The notes: a model not told the origin generated them from the sequence alone. A stretch of DNA of 10,818 nt from Candidatus Woesearchaeota archaeon (GCA_016177345.1 JACOVM010000084.1:1-10818), one strand, 5' to 3'; shown: positions 1-6,092, numbered from the stretch's first letter. Numbers and translations: made by a program.

Positions 1-3
1 GTT

Positions 4-216
4 CTACGCTTGCTGCCTAACCGTATACTCCCCCAATTTTTCTATCTCCTTTTTGAGCGTTGCTGCTGAAACATTTGCATTGTGCTCAATCACTGCAATC
101 CCTGCTTTGTAATCAACTTTACAGGACTGCACTCCATGTATATCCGAACAAGCATCCTCAATAAGCACCTTGCAGCTCGTACAGTGCATGCCTTTAATGG
201 TAAATGTTGTTTTCAT
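4..216 (-). CDS. Small HMA-domain metallochaperone (CopZ-like)
   Basis: A 70-residue protein made of a single heavy-metal-associated (HMA) domain. The metal-binding loop GMHCTSC lies at residues 9-15, with Cys12 and Cys15 as the expected Cu(I) ligands. The rest fits the ferredoxin-like beta-alpha-beta-beta-alpha-beta fold in length and hydrophobic pattern. Family knowledge: stand-alone HMA proteins carry Cu(I) in the cytosol and deliver it to CopA-type ATPases or to repressors. It is the last gene of the minus-strand copper cluster, 19 nt behind the HMA-TauE-cupredoxin gene, so co-transcription is very likely. Its loop helix (SCKVLIE) resembles the HMA domain of that neighbour (SCEVLIE) more than that of CopA, which suggests a shared partner or duplication. 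The ATG at 216 has a GGGAG ribosome binding site. Mercury or zinc transport is possible, but the neighbours argue for copper. Confidence 0.92.
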   Translation of the reverse strand: MKTTFTIKGMHCTSCKVLIEDACSDIHGVQSCKVDYKAGIAVIEHNANVSAATLKKEIEKLGEYTVRQQA

Positions 217-226
217 TGGTAATACT

Positions 227-231
227 CTCCC
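227..231 (-). promoter_or_regulatory. Ribosome binding site of the CopZ-like gene
   Basis: GGGAG on the minus strand, 10 nt before the ATG at 216. It lies in the 19-nt gap after the preceding stop codon, so translation of this gene does not depend on a separate promoter. Confidence 0.6.
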
Positions 232-235
232 TTTG

Positions 236-2086
236 TTATGCAGTCACCACAAACTCTCCCATCCGTGATCCCATGCTGCACGTGAACGGAAATGTCCCTT
301 CCTCTGTGGGGGTAAACTTGAGAACAGTTTTGCCGAGCGTGAGCGCGTGCGCAACGCCATACTTTGGAATAACCATAGTTCCCATGCAGCCGCCAAGCTT
401 TATCTTGGCATCAATTTCCAACTCAACAGGAACTCCTTTCTTTATGGTGTAATGGTTTGGGAAGAAGCCTTTTTCCTTGGATATTTCCATAGACAGTTTT
501 TGAACATTACATTCCTGGTATTCTGGGTTGCAGCCAGCATCTTGATTTTGAACAGTGAACACCTCTTTATTAACATCTTTATTATTATCATTGTCACTAT
601 CGCCATCATTACCGACAGCATTGTTTTGGCTGTTTTGGTTTTGTTTTGGCACAACAAAAAATGCAGCGCCAGGCGTTGTCATTCCCATGGTGCAGGAAAA
701 TGGAATTGTGCCTTGCTTTTGTGGAGTGAACGTCACTGTCTTAACAGAGTCTTTTGGCAGGAATTCCGTAACTCCAATCGATGGGGCGGTGATGACTTGT
801 GCGCAGCCTTGAGCCTGCCGGCCATCGATGCGCCACTCTACAGGAATCCCTTCCATAACAGTAAATTGATGTGGATAATACCCAAGTCCCCTCACACTCA
901 TGTCAACGACCTGCTTTCCACCAATCATTTTTACGTTCGGATCGAGAGGCTGGAAGCCCTGGTTGTTGCCATTGCTGTTTCCATTGTCAATGGCTGCAGT
1001 GGAATACGGGCTTATGGCTTTGAGATTAATATTCGTGTTGGTCAACCCGGTCAGGGCAACGCCGCTGGGGATGTTCATAATCCCCAGGATAATGACAAGG
1101 ACAGCAGAGAACGTGATAAAGTGCCGGTGAATAGCGCCTTTGGTGAAGCTGGAAAACGCGCCAATAGCCGCGAGAGAGGGAAGTGTTCCCAATGAAAAGG
1201 CAAGCATGGTCAGCGCCCCAGTCATTATGTCTCCTTTGCTGAGAACATAGAGTTGAAGCGCTTGAGTAAATCCGCAAGGCAGAAAGAACGTTGATGCGCC
1301 GAACAAGAATGACGCTTTCTGGTTTGGTTCTGAGGAAGCGTGGCTTGCATCGTACAGCTTATGGGCAATGCTCTTTGGCAGCTTGACGTGAAATTTGTTT
1401 AGCCATGGGAATATGTGAAGGAGTTGAAGCCCAATGAGGACCATGAGGACAGCGGCAGCAATCATGATAATTCCAGTTACCTTTGAAGAGATCGTCAGTG
1501 TTGAGCCGAGAGCCCCAATTGCCCCGCCTAAGATCGTATACGAAGCGATTCTTCCAATATTAAACGAGATGTGGGGCTTGAATCGCTGCCATCCTGTCAG
1601 ATTTGGATATTTTTCATTATACTTGTTTGCCACGGCAAGGAGAAGCCCTCCGGCGACAGCAAGGCAGGTAGAGGTTGCTGCGACCAGCCCAATAATAAAG
1701 ACAAAGCCATATCCCATTGTTTCGGTAATGCTAAAACTACTGGGAAGGAGGTCGACCTGTTTGAGAATAAGATAAAGCCCTGCGATAAGAAGAAAGACGG
1801 CGCCGATTTCTGCAAACCTTCGCTTATTCATGTCAATAAAAGGCCTGAAGGGTGTAGTTTGAGAGCTCGTTCCCTCTTGCTGTTCGCTGAGAGTATATCC
1901 TTTCTCTTGGATTACTGCCTGAAGATCATTAATGGTGACATTATCTTCGCACTGAACCTTTGCTTCTTCTGTTGACCTGCTGACATTGACATGATGAACG
2001 CCAGGAACGTTGCGCAGTTTTCGCTCGATAAGCACTTCACAGCTTGCGCACGTCATCCCTTGAACGTGGAAGTTTAGTTTTTTCAT
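236..2086 (-). CDS. HMA / TauE-SafE (DsbD-like) membrane domain / double cupredoxin fusion
   Basis: A 616-residue three-part membrane protein. Residues 1-70 are an HMA domain with GMTCASC at 10-16. Residues about 90-345 form about seven membrane helices of the TauE/SafE, UreH-like or DsbD transmembrane type, with ATSTCLAVAGG at 137-147 and the signature FLPCGFTQAL at 268-277. Residues 387-480 and 528-616 are two cupredoxin-like domains, each with a GC loop (Cys428, Cys567) and a late F[ST]C[ST]MG motif (Cys465/Met467, Cys603/Met605). They are joined by an Asn/Asp-rich linker (481-505) with two extra cysteines (519, 526). Helix count puts HMA in the cytosol and the cupredoxins outside. Inference: it moves copper or electrons across the membrane between these domains. 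This architecture is usually labelled sulfite exporter TauE/SafE family, but sulfite export is unlikely here. Downstream of copA and upstream of the CopZ-like gene. Confidence 0.9.
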   Translation of the reverse strand: MKKLNFHVQGMTCASCEVLIERKLRNVPGVHHVNVSRSTEEAKVQCEDNVTINDLQAVIQEKGYTLSEQQEGTSSQTTPFRPFIDMNKRRFAEIGAVFLLIAGLYLILKQVDLLPSSFSITETMGYGFVFIIGLVAATSTCLAVAGGLLLAVANKYNEKYPNLTGWQRFKPHISFNIGRIASYTILGGAIGALGSTLTISSKVTGIIMIAAAVLMVLIGLQLLHIFPWLNKFHVKLPKSIAHKLYDASHASSEPNQKASFLFGASTFFLPCGFTQALQLYVLSKGDIMTGALTMLAFSLGTLPSLAAIGAFSSFTKGAIHRHFITFSAVLVIILGIMNIPSGVALTGLTNTNINLKAISPYSTAAIDNGNSNGNNQGFQPLDPNVKMIGGKQVVDMSVRGLGYYPHQFTVMEGIPVEWRIDGRQAQGCAQVITAPSIGVTEFLPKDSVKTVTFTPQKQGTIPFSCTMGMTTPGAAFFVVPKQNQNSQNNAVGNDGDSDNDNNKDVNKEVFTVQNQDAGCNPEYQECNVQKLSMEISKEKGFFPNHYTIKKGVPVELEIDAKIKLGGCMGTMVIPKYGVAHALTLGKTVLKFTPTEEGTFPFTCSMGSRMGEFVVTA

Positions 2087-2152
2087 GAATGATCACGTAT
2101 ACCTGTTATATATTCTTTATTTTTTTGTTATTTTTATTTTGTTATCTGCTAT

Positions 2153-2161
2153 CTTTATATC
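2153..2161 (-). promoter_or_regulatory. Candidate TATA box for the HMA-TauE-cupredoxin gene
   Basis: GATATAAAG on the minus strand, preceded by the purine-rich AAAGGC, a possible BRE. Transcription would begin near 2131 and leave a short A-rich leader. A second TATA-like string, AATATATAAC at 2105-2114, would give an almost leaderless transcript, although a GTGATC ribosome binding site stands just before the ATG. Read-through from copA across the 228-nt gap is the alternative. No transcript data, so only a candidate. Confidence 0.35.
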
Positions 2162-2225
2162 GCCTTTGTTTTGTGATCCCTAATAATCACTTACCTCTTA
2201 CCTTAATCACATGGTCTATTATAGT

Positions 2226-2315
2226 CTATAAGTCTATAGCCAACTGAAACAGGTTATTAATCTTTCCTGAAACTAGTTTCAAACTCTTTAATTCCGGGCC
2301 ATCAATGTTGTCCAT
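2226..2315 (-). CDS. Possible 29-residue protein overlapping the copA stop
   Basis: An ATG overlaps the copA stop codon as TAATG and opens a 29-codon frame, beginning MDNIDGPELKSLKLVSG and ending in an amphipathic stretch, closed by TAG. The stop/start overlap is the arrangement expected for translational coupling. The peptide has no cysteine or histidine, so it is not an obvious metal binder, and no family is recognised. It has no clear ribosome binding site of its own, and it contains the 14-bp palindrome at 2268-2281. It may be a real coupled micropeptide, the remnant of a longer gene, or chance. The 228-nt gap after copA is otherwise empty of genes. Confidence 0.22.
   Translation of the reverse strand: MDNIDGPELKSLKLVSGKINNLFQLAIDL
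2268..2281. repeat. 14-bp perfect palindrome behind copA
   Basis: TGAAACTAGTTTCA reads the same on both strands. It lies 34 nt past the copA stop. It is too tight for a good hairpin loop, so a protein-binding site is as likely as an RNA end signal. The half site CTGAAAC recurs at 2244-2250. Confidence 0.5.
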
Positions 2316-4516
2316 TAAAGCTTTTTGTGCCGCAAGAGGATGGAATTGGTCACGACGCTGACGGAGCTTAGTGCCATGGCTGCTCCGGCAAGCATGGGGT
2401 TGAGCAGCCATCCTGTAATCGGGTAGAGGATGCCTGCTGCAACAGGGATGCCAAGGATGTTGTAGATAAGCGCCCAGAACATGTTCTGGCGTATTTTTCG
2501 CATCGTCAACCTGCTGAGCAGGATCGCTTTTGGAACATCAAGGAGGCTGTTCTTCATCAGCACAATATTCCCTGTTTCCATGGCAACGTCTGTTCCAGAT
2601 CCCATAGCAATCCCAATATCTGCTTGCGCGAGGGCCGGCGCGTCATTAATGCCATCTCCAACCATGGCAACTTTTCCCGTGCGCTGAAGCTGCTTGACGT
2701 ATCCAGCTTTTTGGTCTGGCAGGACTTCAGCAAAGAACTTTTCAATTCCAGCCTTTTTCGCAATAGCGGCTGCTGTTCGCATGTTGTCTCCAGTAATCAT
2801 ATAAGTAGTAACGCCCATGCGCTGCAGAAGCCTGACTGCTGCAGGTGATGTTTCTTTGATCTGGTCTGCAACCCCTATCGCCCCTATAAGTACGTTTTTC
2901 TGCGCTATCAGCATGACTGTTTTTCCATCATTTTCCAACTGTTGGATGGTTTGTTCCCATGACGCTGTTGAAACACGCTGCTTCTCCATGAGCTTTCTAT
3001 TTCCAATGTGATACTGCTTTCGTTGAATCACTGCGGTAACGCCAAATCCGGGTATGGCATGGAATCCTGTCAGCTTTTGGAGGTTGATATTATTTGCTTT
3101 CGCGTGAGCTGTTATCGCATCAGCAAGGGGGTGTTCTGACTGTGCCTCGATGCTTGCTGCAATGCTCAGGAGGTCTTTTTCTTTAATTTTTGGAGATGGA
3201 ATCATATCGGTGACAACAGGCTTTCCAGTCGTGATCGTTCCTGTCTTATCAAAGATGACATAGCGCAGCTTGTGGGCTGTTTCCAACGAGTCTCCACCTT
3301 TAATGAGGATGCCGTTGGCTGCTCCTTTTCCTGTTCCAACCATGATCGCAGTTGGCGTGGCAAGGCCGAGAGCGCACGGGCAGGCAATGACTAAGACCGC
3401 GACTGCCGTGAGAAGCGAGAATTCTGTTTCAGCTCCTGAAAGCGACCAGAGCAGATAGGTGATGGCCGCAATTCCGATCACGATTGGGACAAAAAATGAG
3501 GAGATGTGGTCGGCAAATCGCTGGATTGGCGCTTTTTTTGTTTGTGCTTCTTCAATAAGCCTAATGATTCTGGCAAGTGTTGTTTCGCTGCCGACTTTTG
3601 TTGCTTTCATCATGAAGCTGCCATGCTTGTTGATGGTTGAGCCAATAATTGTATCCCCCTTTTTCTTTTCTACTGGAATGCTTTCGCCAGTGACCATGCT
3701 TTCGTCAATGGAAGAATACCCGTCAATGATCTCTCCATCGACAGGGATTTTTTCTCCTGGCTTGACGCGGAGAAGGTCGCCAACAATGACTTTTTCGATC
3801 GGAATTTCAATTTCTTTGCCGTCACGGATCACAATAGCGGTTTTTGCACCGATCCTCATGAGCTTGGTGATAGCTTCACTTGTTTTTCCCTTTGCTACTG
3901 CCTCCAGGTATTTTCCGAGGAGAATAAACGTGATGAGGATGGCAGAGATTTCAAAATATTGATGGCCTTCTCCGGAAAGGACGGAATACACTGAGTAAAA
4001 ATAGGCAGCGCTTGTTCCGATGGAGATAAGGCTGTCCATGTTTGCCGTGCCATTCTTCAGCGCAGCCCAGGTTCCTGCATAGAACGGCCAGCCAATATAA
4101 AACTGGACTGGCGTTGTCAATATCCATAATACATATTCTTTGATGGGAAGAACGCTTTCTGGAATAAGCATGCTGATGAGAAGTGCCGGAAAGCTAAAGG
4201 CAGCGCTGATGATCACTCGCTGCCGCAGTGCTCTTAATTCTGCTTTTCGCATTGCCGCTTCTCGGGCGTAGCCGTCAGCCTGCCCTGTCCCATCATCTTT
4301 GAGCACTGCAGCGCGATAGCCCTTGCTGGCAACAGCAGCAATCAAGGCTTGCTCATTCGCCATTGTTTCGTCGTATTCTACCGCTGCTTTTTCAGTGGAG
4401 TAATTGACGATAGCGTTCGTTACTCCGGGAACTTTTGTAAGCGCCCTGGTAAGAATGCCGGCGCAGCTTGCGCAGTGCATTCCGCTTATTTTCAACATTG
4501 CTTTTGTCGTTGCCAT
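2315..4516 (-). CDS. copA: Cu(I)-exporting P1B-type ATPase
   Basis: A 733-residue, full-length P1B-1 ATPase that exports Cu(I) at the expense of ATP. One N-terminal HMA domain carries GMHCASC at 12-18. About eight membrane helices follow, at roughly 97-118, 127-147, 162-180, 188-207, 337-359, 366-387, 678-698 and 703-727. Actuator motif TGE is at 276-278. The metal-site CPC is at 379-381 in helix 6. The phosphorylation site DKTGT has Asp423, SEHP is at 460-463, TGD at 575-577 and GDGIND at 620-625. Tyr685-Asn686 in helix 7 and Met714 with Ser717-Ser718 in helix 8 complete the Cu(I) signature and exclude zinc or cobalt subtypes. It starts at the first ATG, with weak GTGAT and GTGAGA sites upstream; Met7 is an alternative. 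It lies 97 nt behind the ArsR-type gene and in the same direction. Confidence 0.97.
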   Translation of the reverse strand: MATTKAMLKISGMHCASCAGILTRALTKVPGVTNAIVNYSTEKAAVEYDETMANEQALIAAVASKGYRAAVLKDDGTGQADGYAREAAMRKAELRALRQRVIISAAFSFPALLISMLIPESVLPIKEYVLWILTTPVQFYIGWPFYAGTWAALKNGTANMDSLISIGTSAAYFYSVYSVLSGEGHQYFEISAILITFILLGKYLEAVAKGKTSEAITKLMRIGAKTAIVIRDGKEIEIPIEKVIVGDLLRVKPGEKIPVDGEIIDGYSSIDESMVTGESIPVEKKKGDTIIGSTINKHGSFMMKATKVGSETTLARIIRLIEEAQTKKAPIQRFADHISSFFVPIVIGIAAITYLLWSLSGAETEFSLLTAVAVLVIACPCALGLATPTAIMVGTGKGAANGILIKGGDSLETAHKLRYVIFDKTGTITTGKPVVTDMIPSPKIKEKDLLSIAASIEAQSEHPLADAITAHAKANNINLQKLTGFHAIPGFGVTAVIQRKQYHIGNRKLMEKQRVSTASWEQTIQQLENDGKTVMLIAQKNVLIGAIGVADQIKETSPAAVRLLQRMGVTTYMITGDNMRTAAAIAKKAGIEKFFAEVLPDQKAGYVKQLQRTGKVAMVGDGINDAPALAQADIGIAMGSGTDVAMETGNIVLMKNSLLDVPKAILLSRLTMRKIRQNMFWALIYNILGIPVAAGILYPITGWLLNPMLAGAAMALSSVSVVTNSILLRHKKL

Positions 4517-4570
4517 AATCTCACGTTATCACTTGTTCCTTTTGTTGTTTATTTCTTTTGCCGCTCATAG

Positions 4571-4590
4571 TAATATAGTAATGAATTCAT
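4571..4590 (-). promoter_or_regulatory. Candidate copA promoter and 10-bp palindrome
   Basis: The 97-nt gap between the regulator and copA holds ACTATATTAC (TATA-like, minus strand, 4570-4579) directly beside the palindrome ATGAATTCAT (4581-4590). GCTCAT and ATGAGC arms (4563-4568, 4595-4600) frame the pair. This could be an internal promoter with an operator. The palindrome does not match the longer operator in front of the regulator, so control by the same protein is unproven, and copA may simply be read from the regulator promoter. Confidence 0.3.
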
Positions 4591-4613
4591 AGCGATGAGC
4601 TAATGATGATAAA

Positions 4614-4985
4614 CTATGGGTAATAAACTATTTTTTTTGACTGCCGTTGTGCTTCCCGTTGTGTTTCTTCGAGGATTTTACAGCAGTATTGCTTCATGTG
4701 GCTGTCAATTAGGTCAAGCAGGGGCTTGATGGTTTTTTCGTTGACAGAGTAGTATCGGTACTTCCCTTTTTTTTCTGCAAATACCATTCCGTGATGCTCA
4801 AGAGTTTTTAGGTTGTGGGAGATCATGCTCTGCTCAAATCCAGTTTCTCGGCAGAGTTCCGTCACATTTTTTTGGCCGTCGCGAAGAACATTCATGATGG
4901 TTAATCTGTTCTTGTTTGCCAGCGTTCCGAAAAATAAGGGATATGCTGAGCCAAGTTTTTGTCTGTTATATGATACCATTTTCAT
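4614..4985 (-). CDS. ArsR/SmtB-family metal-responsive repressor
   Basis: A 123-residue winged-helix regulator of the ArsR/SmtB type. The first helices contain LANKNRLTIMNVL (22-34). The helix-turn-helix runs NVTELCRETGFEQSMISHNLKTLE (about 40-63), and the wing is KKGKYRYYSVN (72-82). Possible metal ligands are Cys45 in the HTH, where ArsR itself has its ELCVCD site, and His96, Cys101 and Cys102 in the C-terminal dimer helix, where SmtB-type alpha-5 sites lie. A vicinal Cys pair suits a thiophilic metal. By position as first gene before copA it most likely represses the cluster until Cu(I) binds, but the metal is inferred from context. Two in-frame ATGs (4985, 4979) are possible. The predicted transcription start lies right at them, so the mRNA may be leaderless. 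Confidence 0.92.
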   Translation of the reverse strand: MKMVSYNRQKLGSAYPLFFGTLANKNRLTIMNVLRDGQKNVTELCRETGFEQSMISHNLKTLEHHGMVFAEKKGKYRYYSVNEKTIKPLLDLIDSHMKQYCCKILEETQREAQRQSKKIVYYP

Positions 4986-5010
4986 ATGAAAAATTGTTCA
5001 TATATTTAAA
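4984..5010 (-). promoter_or_regulatory. ArsR-type operator overlapping the regulator TATA box
   Basis: A 7-bp inverted repeat, ATATGAA / TTCATAT, with 6-nt spacer lies at 4984-5003. On the minus strand it reads TGAACAATTTTTCATAT. The operator pattern known for ArsR/SmtB proteins is TGAACAnnTATTCAnAT, so only one fixed base differs. The TATA box TTTAAATA (5003-5010, minus) touches the repeat, and the expected transcription start falls near the start codon. A repressor bound here would block TBP or polymerase, so negative autoregulation is the simplest reading. Confidence 0.7.
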
Positions 5011-5108
5011 GGTTACGGAAAAATGGAGTGAAATAGGTATTTTATCTCTTGTTTAATTATTTTAGCGTTTAATCATTTTACCAGGTAATAAACAGAAGAT
5101 AATGAAAT

Positions 5109-5289
5109 CCCGCCACGACCTTCGGCCGGGCGGGAACGTGCTGAAGTGGCGTAACCGTTATCGATTAGAGGATCATGTCCTTTTTTTGCGCTCCTCAATA
5201 ATGTGGAGCGCAAAAAAAGGACTCGAAGAGAAACAGCTGTACGGTTACGCCTATCCGTCGTCGTTCACGGCTACGCCGTGATCATTTTA
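5109..5289 (+). ncRNA. Candidate structured RNA or small element (GC-rich hairpin island)
   Basis: A GC-rich island inside an AT-rich, gene-free stretch. Three hairpins follow each other: CCCGCC/GGCGGG arms at 5109-5134 closing on CTTCGG; a 104-nt hairpin at 5148-5251; and TCACGGC/GCCGTGA at 5265-5281 with a 3-nt loop, followed by the T-rich TCATTTTATTAG like an intrinsic end signal. CGCCAC (5111-5116) can also pair with GTGGCG (5146-5151), which would disrupt the first two hairpins, so alternative folds are possible. I recognise no RNA family: tRNA, 5S, SRP, RNase P and box C/D features are not seen. Strand is chosen only because of the T-rich 3' end. It could equally be a mobile-element remnant or a double-stranded-DNA signal. 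Confidence 0.45.
5148..5251. repeat. 104-nt nested inverted repeat
   Basis: Outer arms GGCGTAACCGT (5148-5158) and ACGGTTACGCC (5241-5251) are perfect over 11 bp. Inner arms GTCCTTTTTTTGCGCTCC (5177-5194) and its exact complement (5205-5222) are perfect over 18 bp with a 10-nt loop. Between them lie 18 unpaired nt on each side, a symmetric interior. A further copy of GGTTACG stands at 5011-5017, next to the regulator promoter. Confidence 0.85.
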
Positions 5290-5351
5290 TTAGATTTATT
5301 CGTATTTACTTGATGGATACTTGTTGAAAGCCTTTGTCCAAAACCACAATA

Positions 5352-5360
5352 TTTATATAA
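5352..5360 (+). promoter_or_regulatory. TATA box for the small membrane protein gene
   Basis: TTTATATAA, a textbook archaeal TATA box. Transcription should begin near 5382, giving a leader of about 110 nt that contains the iterated motifs at 5413-5472. Such a long leader is unusual beside the short ones elsewhere in the window. The stretch 5290-5351 shows nothing else. Confidence 0.55.
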
Positions 5361-5412
5361 CTGCAAGCCCCAAATTTTATAATAAGATTATAATAAGATA
5401 ATTACTGTGCAA

Positions 5413-5472
5413 AATCATTTAGGATCACTTTAAAATCACTATAACTTATAAAATAACTTAGAATCACTATAA
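5413..5472 (+). repeat. Iterated RATCAYTWTA motifs in the leader
   Basis: AATCATTTAG (5413), GATCACTTTA (5423), AATCACTATAA (5434-5444) and an identical AATCACTATAA (5462-5472) follow at 10, 11 and 28 nt steps. The same pattern appears as AATCATTTTA at 5071-5080 and GATCATTTTA at 5280-5289, flanking the GC-rich island. It could be an operator array or slippage-born AT-rich sequence. Confidence 0.5.
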
Positions 5473-5493
5473 AAAGAAAAAGAGTTGACATTC

Positions 5494-5913
5494 ATGGCAG
5501 CTGAAGCAACGGCATCTATTGTTATCTTTCCAGCCCTTGTGATGGGGATTATCATCGGGCTTATCGAGCTATTCTTTGTTCACAGTGATGAGCAGGGAAT
5601 GGGCTGGCTGACGCATGGGCTCCATGGTGTTGTTGCCGCTATGATCTTCGTTTTCATAAGCATGAACATTGGCCCAGTGTCAAGGATGGTCGGATACCCC
5701 TTGGAAGAAAGCTTTGCCATCAATCTTGGCGTGAGAATTCTTCTCGGAATTATTGCAACGATAAAGGTTAAGGCTGCTGCTGCTATTGCTGGAAAAGCAT
5801 CTGGCATTGGTGAAAAGCTCTGGCATGCCCTTGCGGTAGGCGCACTTATCGCAGCAGCCCCGTATGTATGGCCATTTATTGATCCGCTCCTGCCGGCATT
5901 TTTAAAGTTTTAA
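5494..5913 (+). CDS. Small four-helix membrane protein, function unknown
   Basis: A 139-residue hydrophobic protein with four likely membrane helices at about 7-28, 42-58, 74-91 and 110-128. The loop after helix 1 is acidic with histidine (FFVHSDEQGMGW), and helix 2 opens with LTHGLHG, so several histidines sit near one membrane face. The loop 91-109 has four lysines and should be cytosolic. No catalytic or transport motif is recognised and no family is assigned. I chose the ATG at 5494. A TTG at 5485 would add three residues, but the ATG fits the conserved-looking start MAAEATAS and lies 10 nt behind a weak GAG. It appears monocistronic, with its own TATA box upstream and a pyrimidine-rich tract behind. 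The last codons lie inside a 13-bp tandem repeat. Confidence 0.82.
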   Translation: MAAEATASIVIFPALVMGIIIGLIELFFVHSDEQGMGWLTHGLHGVVAAMIFVFISMNIGPVSRMVGYPLEESFAINLGVRILLGIIATIKVKAAAAIAGKASGIGEKLWHALAVGALIAAAPYVWPFIDPLLPAFLKF

Positions 5914-5926
5914 TTTAAAGTTTTAA
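5901..5926. repeat. 13-bp tandem duplication across a stop codon
   Basis: TTTAAAGTTTTAA occurs twice head to tail. The first copy encodes the final Leu-Lys-Phe-stop of the membrane protein; the second lies directly behind it and repeats the same codons untranslated. Degenerate GTTAAGTTTAAG/GTTATG strings continue to about 5963. Confidence 0.85.
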
Positions 5927-5969
5927 GTATGTTAAGTTTAAGTTATGTTTTATGTTAGGTTATGAAATG

Positions 5970-6073
5970 CTTTTACCTTTATTTCCCCTATTCCAATTTA
6001 TTTTCCTTTTCTTTTCCTCTTTTTCCCCAGGGTCTTCTTCTGCTTAGCTTTCTCTTGTTTTCTCTCGTTTCTT
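5970..6073 (+). terminator. Long pyrimidine-rich tract, likely archaeal terminator
   Basis: About 100 nt of the plus strand are almost only C and T, with many runs of four or five T and no strong hairpin. Archaeal termination uses U-rich runs without a stem, so the tract fits the end of the small membrane protein transcript and isolates it from the operon that follows. Its length is more than termination needs. Confidence 0.5.
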
Positions 6074-6083
6074 AAAGAAAATA

Positions 6084-6092
6084 TTTATAAAT
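6084..6092 (+). promoter_or_regulatory. TATA box of the three-gene operon
   Basis: TTTATAAAT preceded by purine-rich AAAGAAAATA, a possible BRE. Transcription should begin near 6113, about 50 nt before the chosen ATG at 6164. The earlier in-frame TTG at 6110 would fall at or before the transcript start, which supports the ATG. Confidence 0.6.

Noticed and set aside
347..1195. 282-codon plus-strand open frame
   Set aside because: It lies antisense to the well-supported fusion gene; its translation has no domain and an unnatural composition. It is a shadow of the opposite strand.
236..2086. Annotation as a sulfite exporter
   Set aside because: The membrane core belongs to that broad family, but the HMA and cupredoxin domains and the copper neighbours do not fit sulfite transport.
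3459..3962. 167-codon plus-strand open frame
   Set aside because: It is antisense to copA, inside the region coding for the actuator and membrane segments. It has hydrophobic stretches only because it mirrors copA codons.
4581..4590. ATGAATTCAT as a shared operator with 9954-9963
   Set aside because: The same ten bases occur at both places, but the second lies in a simple repeat at a gene end. Two copies are not enough to claim a regulon.
5175..5201. Leader peptide MSFFCAPQ behind AGAGGATC
   Set aside because: The eight-codon frame falls inside the 18-bp stem, and the binding site is only a few bases from the ATG. Chance is enough to explain it.
5109..5289. tRNA, 5S rRNA, SRP RNA or RNase P RNA
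   Set aside because: No TPsiC-type GGTTCGA, no cloverleaf, and none of the conserved blocks I know of these RNAs are present.
5413..5472. CRISPR array
   Set aside because: Units are only 10-11 nt, unevenly spaced, and have no spacers of constant length.
5485..5493. TTG start for the small membrane protein
   Set aside because: The ATG three codons later is the more usual choice, and the TTG has no binding site at a suitable distance.
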